In this document: positions 18,935 through 26,864 of the stretch, piece by piece
Layout: every line of letters starts with the position of its first letter
Position numbering within the stretch: position 1 is the stretch's first letter
DNA from: Planctomycetota bacterium
Lineage (GTDB): Bacteria > Planctomycetota > Planctomycetia > Gemmatales > Gemmataceae
DNA: 64,000 nt
Reading direction: 5' to 3'
Assembly (NCBI GenBank): GCA_003669555.1
Contig: QWOS01000127.1
Span: 17,253-81,252 of the forward strand
The notes under the pieces: generated by a model
What the model saw: the letters and a program-made list of their open reading frames with translations, nothing else
Databases searched by the model: none
Told to the model about the DNA's origin: nothing
Made by a program: the position numbers and the translations under genes

Positions 18935-18991
18935 GATGGACCTCGCAAGGTAAAAACAAAAAACTGACACAGGGAGCTTTGATGGTTCAAT
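18886..18991. repeat. 106-bp direct repeat, copy A (deacetylase leader)
   Basis: Covers the upstream region and signal-peptide codons of the deacetylase gene. It matches 19284-19389 at about 90% by eye and in the same orientation. Confidence 0.85.
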
Positions 18992-19006
18992 CGGAAGCCC
19001 TCGCTC

Positions 19007-19332
19007 TCAGGGAACTTCCCCTGGCAGGCCAATTGCCCCCCACGCTTGCCACCCAACAAAGTCAGCAATCCGACAGGAAAAAGAATCAAGATATTGAAGA
19101 TGTAGGGAAACAGCAACTGATTCATTTCGAAATCCCGCCCGTTCCACCTTGATCGACTCGATTTCCATCTTGAACGGCCCGGCAGTATTGTCCCTCAACA
19201 TGAAGCCAAGAGGGGTAACGCCAGTATTTATGTCAGTTCTGTTGTTGAGACGGGAATGGCGAATTGAATCACGCTGCAAACTCCACGCCAGGGAAGGATC
19301 AGCGCGACATGAAAAACCAGGTGACGGTTCAT
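19007..19332 (-). pseudogene. Gene remnant: duplicated signal peptide joined to a CIA30-like C-terminal fragment
   Basis: The second copy of the deacetylase leader encodes MNRHLVFHVALILPWRGVCSV but then runs into unrelated sequence and stops at 19228. In another frame downstream, NRTDINTGVTPLGFMLRD followed by NTAGPFKMEIESIKVERAG resembles the C-terminal strand pair of CIA30/galactose-binding-like domains found in secreted esterases. The frames do not join, so this looks like the two ends of a secreted protein whose middle was deleted, not a working gene. The domain name rests on one short motif. Confidence 0.45.
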
Positions 19333-19389
19333 GATGGAACTCACACGGTAAAAACAAAAAACTGACACAGGGGGCCTTGGTAGTTCAAT
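19284..19389. repeat. 106-bp direct repeat, copy B
   Basis: Second copy of 18886-18991. It contains the ATG at 19332 and about 16 leader codons of the remnant. Confidence 0.85.
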
Positions 19390-19444
19390 GGCGGGGGCAT
19401 CCGGGGCTTCCACACCCCACCCGCTGGCTACTGACGGGCCAGCA

Positions 19445-21097
19445 CTAGCGTTTATCGAGATGGGCTTTAGCCATTTCTTCGCCCAGGAGGAGGGTTCCTT
19501 TGGTTTCGAAGTGGTGGCGGCCGTGGGGGAGGTGCGATGTCTGGATGAAGGTGACGCGGGGATCGTTGGCCGCCAGTCCGGCCAGGGCGGCGTTGACGGA
19601 TTCCATGTTGCGCCAGGGGGCATTTTTGTGCTGCCCGGTGATGTACCAGGCGAGATCGGGCTGCTGGAGGTCGAGGCGCGTGCGGTCGATCAACTGCCGC
19701 ATCCACAGGGCGTTATTCTGGGCGTAAGGGCCGAACCAGGTATCGTTCTCGCCTGTATGCCAGAAAATCCCGGCCAGCTTGCAGTTGAATCCCCGACCCG
19801 CCAGGTCTTCCCGGGCTTGCCGGACAAACGCGACAAACTTCGGGTACAGATTGCGATGCGACTCAGGGGATCCCTTGGGAAACCAGTCGGGGCCCTGCGC
19901 CCCGCTGTGCGTGAACTTGACAATGGCCAGACCCTCGTCCGGCTTGATCGCTTGCCGGAGACGGGCCCCGAAGCTGAGCTCCGGTCCAAAGTTCCCCAGA
20001 AAATCCACCGGGCCGAGCGGTTCCCAGCCTTGGGATACCCTCACCCCTCCACCCAGGGAATAGCGATAAAGGATCTGCTCCTGGTCTTTGGTCAGCGAGG
20101 CAAAGCCAGGCACTTCCGGGATGGAACGAACGAAGGAATCTTCCCCCTCCATGTTGCGTTGCCCAGCCAGGACAAACAGTTTGACCCTGGACTTTGGGGC
20201 CAGCGTCGGCTCCTTTTTCACTGGACGGACAACGGTTGCCGCAGGCTGGCCCTGGTCGCCCAGCCAGGCCTCGGCCAATGCGTCGCCCAGTTGCAGTTGG
20301 CCCTGGGTGCCATAGTGGTAATGCGGTTGGCCACTCCCCATCACTTCGAACGCCAGGTGGGATGTGGGCACCCACCGCGTCAGCGGATCAGCTTGCAAAA
20401 CCTGCTGTTGCTGCTGGCGGAGGATTCCCAGATTGCTCCGGTGATCCATGCCCCAGATGCCCTTTTCGCTGACTTCGGCAATATACCATTTCAGATCCGG
20501 TACCCGGAGATCCTTCCTGAAACGGGCTATGAGTTTTTTCAGACCCTCGGCGTATTGCTTGTAAAGGGCGCGGTCGAGCATGTCGTTCTCCCCCTGATGC
20601 CACATAACCGCCTCCAGACGATAACGGATTCCCCGCTTGTCGAGATCCTGCAACGACTTGCGAACCAGCTCCAGGGTCCGGGGGTACAGCTTTTGGCCCT
20701 TTTCAGGGGCGTCTGGATTCCAGTCGAAAGCGACGGTGGTGCCACCGATGGCGGATTTGATGATGGCGATCGGTCCTGGGCTCTTTTTCCTGACCTGGGC
20801 GGCAAATGTCATTTCAGGACCAAACGAACTCAGGGGCCGTAGTGGTTTCCAGCCGCTGGAGGTTTCGTTACCCACCAGGTACGAAAAAAGAACCTCGCTC
20901 CGCGTGGCGCCCGAACCCTTGTAGTCAGGGAAATCGTCGATGCGCTCCGCCTGCGCGTCAGCCCCCACCATGTTGGACTGGCCGGCAAACAGGAACACAC
21001 GCGTGACTTCGTCCGCGATGGCAGCCCGGGACACCCACAAAAGGCTCAGGGCCAGGGCAATGACCCGCAAAACGGGTGCGCGCAAGAACGGCTGCAT
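19445..21097 (-). CDS. Secreted two-domain sialate O-acetylesterase (SASA/DUF303)
   Basis: About 550 residues from the ATG at 21097 (MQPFLRAPVLRVIALALSLLW, a signal peptide). Two SASA/SGNH-like domains lie in tandem. Domain 1 has the normal nucleophile motif FLFAGQSNMVG and MWHQGENDM plus a late His. Domain 2 (about residue 280 on) starts VLAGQRNMEG, where the nucleophile Ser is Arg, though FWHTGENDTW and LPHGRHHFETKG are kept. It should remove acetyl esters from sugars outside the cytoplasm. Domain 2 is probably catalytically dead and may bind substrate. A 111-base piece of domain 2 is duplicated at 22800-22910. Confidence 0.88.
   Translation of the reverse strand: MQPFLRAPVLRVIALALSLLWVSRAAIADEVTRVFLFAGQSNMVGADAQAERIDDFPDYKGSGATRSEVLFSYLVGNETSSGWKPLRPLSSFGPEMTFAAQVRKKSPGPIAIIKSAIGGTTVAFDWNPDAPEKGQKLYPRTLELVRKSLQDLDKRGIRYRLEAVMWHQGENDMLDRALYKQYAEGLKKLIARFRKDLRVPDLKWYIAEVSEKGIWGMDHRSNLGILRQQQQQVLQADPLTRWVPTSHLAFEVMGSGQPHYHYGTQGQLQLGDALAEAWLGDQGQPAATVVRPVKKEPTLAPKSRVKLFVLAGQRNMEGEDSFVRSIPEVPGFASLTKDQEQILYRYSLGGGVRVSQGWEPLGPVDFLGNFGPELSFGARLRQAIKPDEGLAIVKFTHSGAQGPDWFPKGSPESHRNLYPKFVAFVRQAREDLAGRGFNCKLAGIFWHTGENDTWFGPYAQNNALWMRQLIDRTRLDLQQPDLAWYITGQHKNAPWRNMESVNAALAGLAANDPRVTFIQTSHLPHGRHHFETKGTLLLGEEMAKAHLDKR
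20041..20151. repeat. 111-bp repeat, copy inside the SASA gene
   Basis: Matches 22800-22910 with about three mismatches in the same orientation. It encodes part of the second SASA domain (GEDSFVRSIPEVPGFASL). Confidence 0.9.
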
Positions 21098-21253
21098 GAT
21101 GTTTCCCTGGCGAAAAGGCGTTGTCAATCGGTTGTCCGGTCCATGGTAAAGGTTGGAAGGGGTGGGTTCCACCAACTTTTTTGCCTGATACCGCCGGGAT
21201 TTTCTGGCCGCCCGATGCCCGGGATGGATTTGATAGAGACATGCCGCCTCTGG

Positions 21254-21745
21254 TTAACCTCGCCGAAGAGCATAGAACCCCTCGAACACCGGACTATTGC
21301 TTACCTCCATCGTCCCGATGTGCCGAAACACAGCGAAGTCTTGAATCTTGTCGGACGAATACTTCTCGTCGCCGTCACCATACGGGGACTGAAGAGTGAC
21401 TTGCATTGCAAACGACTCTTGTCGCTGATAATTCAGCAGAACACTTTTGATTTTCATGCCCTGAATGATTCTCCATGCCATTAGCAGAATGGGCGAAGAG
21501 CGAGTGCCACCCAGTACCTGAAAGAACCCCTTTACTTTCGGGGGATAGCAGTTGTAGTGGGCAATAATCGATTTTTCAGAACGATCTAGTGCGTTTTCGC
21601 CGAGCGTATGTTCTGCCAATGCATTGACATCTGCCAGGGTTTGGCGAATATGCGGAATCGCTTGCTCTGGCGGCGCGTACATGTCAATCAGCCAGCCCTC
21701 ACCTGCGTCCCGAATTGCTTCTTCCAGAGTATTGGTATTCGGCAT
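21254..21745 (-). CDS. Hypothetical protein in toxin/immunity remnant locus
   Basis: 163 residues with an AGGAG ribosome site 8 bases before the ATG. It is soluble with no signal peptide (MPNTNTLEEAIRDAGEGWLIDMYAPPEQAIPHI...). I do not recognise the family. It begins 11 bases after the end of a broken immunity-like gene, which itself follows a broken ADP-ribosyltransferase-type toxin end, all on the minus strand. In polymorphic-toxin loci such small proteins are often immunity proteins; that is only a guess from context. Codon use is less GC-biased than in the flanking housekeeping genes, in keeping with acquired DNA. Confidence 0.7.
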   Translation of the reverse strand: MPNTNTLEEAIRDAGEGWLIDMYAPPEQAIPHIRQTLADVNALAEHTLGENALDRSEKSIIAHYNCYPPKVKGFFQVLGGTRSSPILLMAWRIIQGMKIKSVLLNYQRQESFAMQVTLQSPYGDGDEKYSSDKIQDFAVFRHIGTMEVSNSPVFEGFYALRRG

Positions 21746-21756
21746 TGCCTTGACTC

Positions 21757-22131
21757 CTATTCTGTGCAGACGGAGTGAATATCGTCGGCCAGTCCCGACT
21801 TGATCGCACTTAGGGCAGTATCCATCTCATCGTTCCACTCATCGATTACGACAGTAAGCAAGCCGGGATCGTAAAGGGCGTGAATCATGGTGTTGAGCGC
21901 TTCTGGGACCGCTCCCTTTTCAAACTACATATCCGCAGATTTTTCGTCACGATAAACAAAGACCTCGTCCATTTCAGAAAAAGGGACGAGCCAAACGTAG
22001 CGGTAACGCTCCCCGGTTTCGCCATGTGCAAAGACCGCATCCTGCCAAATCTGTGCGATTGCACGGGCTGCAATCTCAAGCGACTCCTTTCCGGCGGCGG
22101 ACTTGACGCGAATATCAATGCCACCAATCAT
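21757..22131 (-). pseudogene. Immunity-like gene broken by an in-frame TAG
   Basis: The frame begins MIGGIDIRVKSAAGKESLEI, and the ATG overlaps the stop of the upstream toxin fragment (ATGA), as is usual for toxin-immunity pairs. It reads to DEKSADM, meets TAG at 21925-21927, and continues in the same frame FEKGAVPEALNTMIHALYDPG...HSVCTE to a TAG at 21757, giving 124 codons in all. The downstream half can restart at the ATG at 21888. Amber recoding has no other support in this window, so decay is the simplest reading. A single base change would restore one small protein. Confidence 0.6.
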
Positions 22132-22486
22132 TTGCGTTCCTCGTTTCGTGACCAGTCACTGGTTTCGCCGTGGTATAACTGGCGTTTATATGAGTCGTCT
22201 GAAACCAGATAATTGTCTTTACTATAAAAGATCCATTTGTCCTTCCTAGGCCGCCGTTCATCTGAGTTAGCTCCTCTACCCCATTGAACTGGAACACGAA
22301 CTCTTGCTTTACAACGGGAACACGAATCTTCTGATGCAAGAGATGTAAATTTTCTTTTGTCGGCTCAATGTCCGTAAAGTAAGCACCGATGGGCCTGTCG
22401 GAATCACTGGGCTGGCTTGCTTTAAAACACCAGGCCGGTTGGGATCGAAGGGAATTTCATGCAGGCTCGTCCGTATAGTGAAACAT
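22128..22486 (-). pseudogene. C-terminal fragment of a HYD1-type ADP-ribosyltransferase toxin (degraded)
   Basis: On the minus strand MFHYTDEPA, then an in-frame TGA (22457-22459), then DRPIGAYFTDIEPTKENL and KIRVPVVKQEFVFQFNGVEELTQMNGG, then a frameshift near 22245 into KDKWIFYSKDNYLVSDDS...SRNEERK-stop. The order H-Y-T, YFTDI, a beta-rich core and WIFYS resembles the Tox-ART-HYD1 domain found at the ends of RHS and other polymorphic toxins. Two lesions plus the missing N-terminal delivery part mark it as a relic. The stop overlaps the start of the immunity-like gene. Family assignment is from motif memory. Confidence 0.5.
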
Positions 22487-23008
22487 CGGGCACCCCAAGC
22501 GAGCTATCACAACAGGTTATAAAGTGGAACCACTGGGCTTGATTATCGGCCCGAGAGCGCTGCACAACACCAGCTTATTATACCGTTGAGCGTTGGCGGT
22601 TGCCAGCGGCTCTCTGACGCCGCGAGTCCCCCATCGCTGTTGACTGACTTCGATCTCGAAGGCCATCTCGAAGTATGAGGCGGCAAGGGCGAGCAATCAC
22701 GGTTATGAGGCGGGAAGGCGGGTCGATCCGCTTGCTCACCAACCTTCCACCATAACCACTTCAAGCCCCGCCTGCTTCACCTTCCCCACCATTTCCGCCT
22801 CACCCCTCCACCCAGTGAATAGCGATAAAGGATCTGCTCCTGGTCTTTGGTCAGCGAGGCGAAGCCAGGCACTTCCGGGATGGGACGAACGAAGGAATCT
22901 TCCCCCTCCAGAACGCCGTTGGCTTCCCCTTCCCCCCGCCGCCAGCAATGTGGTAAGTAGCCGGAAATGGATCCAGCTGGTTTTCTGATGGCGGAAGGGT
23001 AGGTCGCG
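22487..23008. other. Gene debris with no intact ORF
   Basis: 522 bases. It holds the 111-base SASA fragment (22800-22910). Abutting it on the minus strand is a short C-terminal-like peptide reading (EMVGKVKQAGLEVVMVEGW, about 22738-22795) that does not belong to the SASA protein. The rest shows no feature. Confidence 0.5.
22800..22910. repeat. 111-bp repeat, orphan copy of SASA domain 2
   Basis: About 97% identical to 20041-20151. It encodes GEDSFVRPIPEVPGFASL on the minus strand but has no surrounding gene, so it is a local duplication or the last trace of a second esterase copy. Confidence 0.9.
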
Positions 23009-23440
23009 ATGGCACTCGAAGGGATCAAGCGGGAATTCCTCGCCCGTATGCAGACCACGGCATCTGCTGACGGTTATTTTGACCGTCAGGCGGAGCGTGG
23101 CGCCTTGATGTCCGCCCTCAGTCAGGGGGTCACCGTCGATATCTCCCGGGCAACGCTGATGGATCTCTGCCAGCAGCACGGCTACCTTCTGGAAAGTACT
23201 GTTTTGCGCGATGCCAGGCACAAGCTGTCAGTCCTGGCGGCCAACCATGGAAAAATCAGCGAGAAGGCTTTTCTTGACATCACCGACTTTGTTTTTCAGG
23301 GTCTGAGATCCAGGCTGGATGAGAAATCAATCCGGCGGATGCTGTGCGAAGTCATCGACGACCATCAGTATCCCATTCAGCGCGCTTTCTTTTCCGGTAA
23401 CTGGTATGGCCGCATGAAACAGCAGGCCGGATTGAACTGA
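23009..23440 (+). CDS. Hypothetical small helical protein
   Basis: 143 residues (MALEGIKREFLARMQTTASADGYFDRQAERGALMSAL...). It is predicted soluble and mostly helical, with regular composition and high-GC codon use like the core genes, so it is likely real. The C-terminal part RSRLDEKSIRRMLCEVIDDHQYPIQ is amphipathic. No signal peptide, membrane segment or known motif is seen. It lies between the debris region and fkbM on the plus strand, with no obvious operon partner. Confidence 0.7.
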   Translation: MALEGIKREFLARMQTTASADGYFDRQAERGALMSALSQGVTVDISRATLMDLCQQHGYLLESTVLRDARHKLSVLAANHGKISEKAFLDITDFVFQGLRSRLDEKSIRRMLCEVIDDHQYPIQRAFFSGNWYGRMKQQAGLN

Positions 23441-23575
23441 CTCCAAGAGACTTCTTGCACCCGCCTGGCAGGCCACTCCAGCCTGCAGGCTGCCGGGCTA
23501 AACGCCATTGACCCCTTCCCACCACTCTGGTTACGGGAAAATGTGACCCTGATTCCGCGAACACCGGGTGCGACC

Positions 23576-24394
23576 ATGTCCACAAAAATAGCCCCTGAGG
23601 GCTTCAAGGCCCGCTGGAAAAAGCGACTGGCCGGCACGCCTGTCATGCCAGCAGCCCAGCTGGTTTCCCGGGGCATCACCCGGGCCTGGCTGAGCCTCAC
23701 CAGCAAACCGCCCATGACTCTCAACCACCTGTATGACCGCCAAACCGTGGCGGTGATGCGGCGTGTGCTCCAACCCGACTCCATCGGGATTGATATTGGT
23801 TGCAATGAAGGTCTCGTGCTGAAAGCCCTGGCCCAGGTGGCGCCCCGGGGGGAGCATCATGCCTTTGAACCATTGCCCCACCTCTTCGCCGAACTGCGGA
23901 ACCAGTTTAGGACCAATCCCCGTCTCCACCTGCACAACATGGCACTCAGCGACAGCACCGGCACCGCCACCTTCCAGCATGTGGTGACCAACAACGGTTA
24001 CAGTGGCCTGAAAACCCGCCGCTACGATCGCCCCGACGAGCAGGTGGAACAGATTGAAGTGCGGCTGGAAAAGCTCGACTCCATCATTCCCGCCAGCACA
24101 CCGGTCCGGTTTGTGAAGATTGATGTCGAGGGGGCGGAATTGCAGGTGCTGAAAGGTGCCTTGAACCTTCTGGGGAGCCAGAAGCCCGTGGTGCTTCTGG
24201 AGCATGGCATCGGCAGCAGTGATTTTTATGGCACCTTGCCCGAGCATGTTTTCGACCTGTTTGCCGGGTGCGGCTTGCGGATGTTCCTGGTGCGGAAGTG
24301 GCTAAAATCGGGGGGCCGCGACAGCCTGAGCCGGCAGGCATTTTTTGACCAGTACTGGGATCAGACCAACTACTTCTTTCTGGCCGGGCCCTGA
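23576..24394 (+). CDS. FkbM-family SAM-dependent methyltransferase
   Basis: About 272 residues from the ATG at 23576 (MSTKIAPEGFKARWKKRL); the GTG at 23543 is an alternative. The FkbM signature is clear: IGIDIGCNEGLVLKALAQ (SAM loop), HAFEPLPHLFAELRNQF, LHNMALSDSTGTATF and VRFVKIDVEGAELQVLKGA. It is expected to methylate a sugar or other hydroxyl on a glycan or secondary metabolite in the cytoplasm. It stands alone with no glycosyltransferase cluster and converges on the transferase gene at 24456 across a strong bidirectional terminator. Confidence 0.9.
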   Translation: MSTKIAPEGFKARWKKRLAGTPVMPAAQLVSRGITRAWLSLTSKPPMTLNHLYDRQTVAVMRRVLQPDSIGIDIGCNEGLVLKALAQVAPRGEHHAFEPLPHLFAELRNQFRTNPRLHLHNMALSDSTGTATFQHVVTNNGYSGLKTRRYDRPDEQVEQIEVRLEKLDSIIPASTPVRFVKIDVEGAELQVLKGALNLLGSQKPVVLLEHGIGSSDFYGTLPEHVFDLFAGCGLRMFLVRKWLKSGGRDSLSRQAFFDQYWDQTNYFFLAGP

Positions 24395-24422
24395 GGATTG
24401 ACCGGCCGGCCGCACCCTGTGG

Positions 24423-24456
24423 CCAGGCCCCCAATCGTTTGGCGGGGGCCTGGTTT
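24423..24456. terminator. Bidirectional terminator between convergent genes
   Basis: CCAGGCCCCC pairs perfectly with GGGGGCCTGG (10 bp) across a short loop, with TTT following on the plus strand. It sits exactly between the fkbM stop and the stop of the minus-strand transferase. Confidence 0.75.
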
Positions 24457-25187
24457 CAGGTCGCAGGGTCGGACCAGTCTTCGGGAGCCACCCAAAGGCC
24501 CTTTTCATTGCGGATCTCGGTGGGATTGAAGTTGCGCTTGTAGTTCATGCCTTTGCAACCTTCGACCCAATAGCCCAGATAGACATGAGACAGCTTGCGG
24601 AGCCGGGCTTCCTCAATGAGTCGCAGCACATTCCAGATGCCCGGCGAACGATCGCGGACCACCGGTTCATAACAGAAATAAATCGCGGAAAGCGCGTCTG
24701 GAAGCACATCGACGAAGCCGAGCCCCACCAGTTTTCCGTCGCGCCTGTAGTGCCAGGCCTCCACCGAAAACGGCTGATCGATAAAGGTGTCATAAAATGA
24801 GGAAAAATTGCCCATCTCATGCTCCGGCCAGCCCTTGTTGGAAGACTGGAAGGCATGCCAGCGATCAAACAGATCGAGGTCCTCCTCCTCCAGGGCGGGA
24901 GTCCCGAAGACAGGCTCCAGAATTCCCCGATTCTCCCTGGCGATGCGCTTTTGTGACCGATTGGGCAGAAAACGATCCACCGGGATCCGGACCGAACGGC
25001 AAGCACGGCAGGTTTTGCAAACCGGGCGGAAAACCCAGTGCCCGAAATGACGCCAGCCTTCCTCCATCAGCATCTGGTATTCAGCGGCGGAGATCGATTC
25101 CATCCGCATGTGCTCCATCTGCCAGTCACGGTCATTGAGATAGCCGCAGGGCGTGGCGGGCGAGATTTCACGCAGGGCTATACGCAT
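24456..25187 (-). CDS. Arginyl/leucyl-tRNA--protein transferase (ATE/Bpt family)
   Basis: 243 residues. It has the ATE_N-type Cys cluster (CGYLNDRDWQ ... FRPVCKTCRACRSVRIPVDRF) and the ATE_C region (NKGWPEHEMGNFSSFYDTF ... YLGYWVEGCKGMNYKRNFNP). Bacterial Bpt and related enzymes add Leu or Arg to N-terminal acidic residues and mark proteins for ClpAP; which amino acid is used here cannot be told by eye. It is followed upstream by the DHH phosphoesterase gene on the same strand (26 bases), so the two are probably one operon. Confidence 0.9.
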   Translation of the reverse strand: MRIALREISPATPCGYLNDRDWQMEHMRMESISAAEYQMLMEEGWRHFGHWVFRPVCKTCRACRSVRIPVDRFLPNRSQKRIARENRGILEPVFGTPALEEEDLDLFDRWHAFQSSNKGWPEHEMGNFSSFYDTFIDQPFSVEAWHYRRDGKLVGLGFVDVLPDALSAIYFCYEPVVRDRSPGIWNVLRLIEEARLRKLSHVYLGYWVEGCKGMNYKRNFNPTEIRNEKGLWVAPEDWSDPAT

Positions 25188-25213
25188 GGAGTTCTGCCCG
25201 TGTGGATGGAAGG

Positions 25214-26335
25214 TCAGCTATGCAGATTTTGTAGTATATCCCTTTTACTGACCAGCCGTTGGCCGCGACATTCTTCAATATGCAGGGCCTTGAGCAACCG
25301 CTTGCGCAACTCGGAACATAACTGCTCGATGGCGTTTTCGGAGACACTGGTCAGCGGGATCATGCCCCCTGCGCGCCGATCGTGCCCGCCGGCCCGGCCC
25401 AGCTTGCCCACCACCCGGGCCAGCAGGTCGCCCGCTTCGGCGTCTGCCACAGCCGCCCGCATCGACAGGATGAGGTTGCTGCCATGCACCCCGGCACACA
25501 AGGCCCAATCGACCTCCTCGAAGCGGATCAGGAAGTCCACCACCTCGGCGGCCATTTCGGGTTGGGGCAGATCGTCTACCCAACTGATGATAAGGCGGTC
25601 ATAAACGAAGGAATTTTGCAGGGCCTGCAGCAGCCCGTTGAAATAGGTCTGGGGCAGACGGGCGTTACGGATATGAGCCAGCAGATCCTTGTTGGCGATG
25701 GGGTACAGGTGGATGAGCGCTTTGTCGTCGAGCGGGCTGGCCTCGCGCGGGTAGCCACCCAGTTCGGTTTCGATGCCATACATCAGGGCGGTGGCCAGAC
25801 GGGCACAGGGAGTGACCGATTGCTCACGAAGGTAGCTGGCCACCAGGGAGCAAGTGGCCCCCAGCGAGCGCCTGACATCCACAAAAGGAATGCCTTCCAG
25901 TTGGCCGGGGGTGTCGTGGTGATCGATCACCGCCACCAAAGGCACATCGCTGCCCAGATGGTGGCGGCCTGTATTGGGCTGGCTATCAACCATTACCACC
26001 GCTTCACCCGGAATCCAGGTGGCAGCCTCCAGGGGGACCAGGTCAATTTCGAGCAAATCGACCATAGCCCGGTTTTCGGCCCGGGAAATGAGCCCATCAC
26101 GGGTGAGGCGCGTGGGAATTCCGAGTTTTTCCCCGATGAGATGGGCCAGTGCCATCATGCTTCCCAGGCTGTCCGGATCTGGGTTCACATGCGTGACCAG
26201 CGTGACCCGGCTGGCCTGGCTAAGGTTGGAAAGGAAACGATCCGATTTTCTCGCCATGCGGGGCTTTGGCCTCGTCGGGGTTCTCGAACCATCCCTGGAT
26301 CCGGCCACGCTGCGGGCCGCTTTTGCTTCAGACAT
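25214..26335 (-). CDS. DHH-family phosphoesterase (NrnA-like)
   Basis: 373 residues. The DHH domain has VTLVTHVNPDPDSLGSMMAL (motif I), VVMVDSQPNTG (motif II) and VAVIDHHDTP (the DHH motif). A C-terminal DHHA1-like domain holds VGKLGRAGGHDRRAGGMIP. It is a Mn-dependent phosphodiesterase likely to act on nanoRNA, pAp or cyclic dinucleotide products. Its ATG overlaps the stop of the EVE-domain gene by 8 bases, which argues for translational coupling. The first ~30 residues are basic and low-complexity, so a later start is possible. Confidence 0.9.
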   Translation of the reverse strand: MSEAKAARSVAGSRDGSRTPTRPKPRMARKSDRFLSNLSQASRVTLVTHVNPDPDSLGSMMALAHLIGEKLGIPTRLTRDGLISRAENRAMVDLLEIDLVPLEAATWIPGEAVVMVDSQPNTGRHHLGSDVPLVAVIDHHDTPGQLEGIPFVDVRRSLGATCSLVASYLREQSVTPCARLATALMYGIETELGGYPREASPLDDKALIHLYPIANKDLLAHIRNARLPQTYFNGLLQALQNSFVYDRLIISWVDDLPQPEMAAEVVDFLIRFEEVDWALCAGVHGSNLILSMRAAVADAEAGDLLARVVGKLGRAGGHDRRAGGMIPLTSVSENAIEQLCSELRKRLLKALHIEECRGQRLVSKRDILQNLHS

Positions 26336-26750
26336 CCGTTTTCGCCAGCTCCCAAACGCGTTGCCACTGCTGGAGACTCACGGGCAAAACCGAAAGTCTG
26401 GGCAAGCGTACCAGATCCCAACCCGCCAGCAGCGGGTCAGCTTTGATTTCTGTCAGGGTAACCGGACGGGGCAAGGGACAAACCGGTGCCACCTGAACGG
26501 TCGGCCGGGCATCAGCGGGCCCCCCGGGGGGGACTTGCGGCCCTCGTATAGCCCGCATTTCTCCCACTACGGCCTTTTCCTTGCCCGTATGGTAGAAAAA
26601 GATACAATCATCTGGGCGAATAGCCAACAAATGCTTACAGGCTAAAGCGTTGGCAACCCCGTCCCACCAGGTGGAACCCTCGGCAAGGAGTTGCCCCCAT
26701 GCGTAACAGCCCGGCTCCTGCTTGAAAAGCCAGTGCTTTTTTCCGGCCAT
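26328..26750 (-). CDS. EVE-domain protein (modified-base reader fold)
   Basis: 140 residues with the EVE/PUA-like pattern: HWLFKQEPGCYAWGQLLAEG, then TWWDGVANALACKHLLAIRPDDCIFFYHTGKEKAVVGEMR. EVE domains share the PUA/YTH fold and bind modified bases in DNA or RNA. The gene overlaps the downstream DHH nuclease-like phosphoesterase by 8 bases, so a joint role in handling modified nucleic acid is possible but inferred. selD ends 114 bases upstream on the same strand. Confidence 0.9.
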   Translation of the reverse strand: MAGKKHWLFKQEPGCYAWGQLLAEGSTWWDGVANALACKHLLAIRPDDCIFFYHTGKEKAVVGEMRAIRGPQVPPGGPADARPTVQVAPVCPLPRPVTLTEIKADPLLAGWDLVRLPRLSVLPVSLQQWQRVWELAKTDV

Positions 26751-26864
26751 CCAGTTTGCGCCTGTCCCAGCGCCTGAGCCAAGGGGGCCCGGGAATAACC
26801 CCGGGGTGATAACCCCTTAATCTACCCGATTGACTGGCAGATATGCAAGATGAGCGGCCCGGAA

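Noticed and set aside
21925-21927. In-frame TAG as pyrrolysine or amber recoding
   Set aside because: No pyl genes or other TAG readthroughs are seen here, and the neighbouring toxin is also broken.
22457-22459. In-frame TGA in the HYD1-like toxin fragment as another selenocysteine
   Set aside because: The same gene has a frameshift near 22245, no Cys is expected at that position in the family, and the gene lacks its delivery region; decay explains it.
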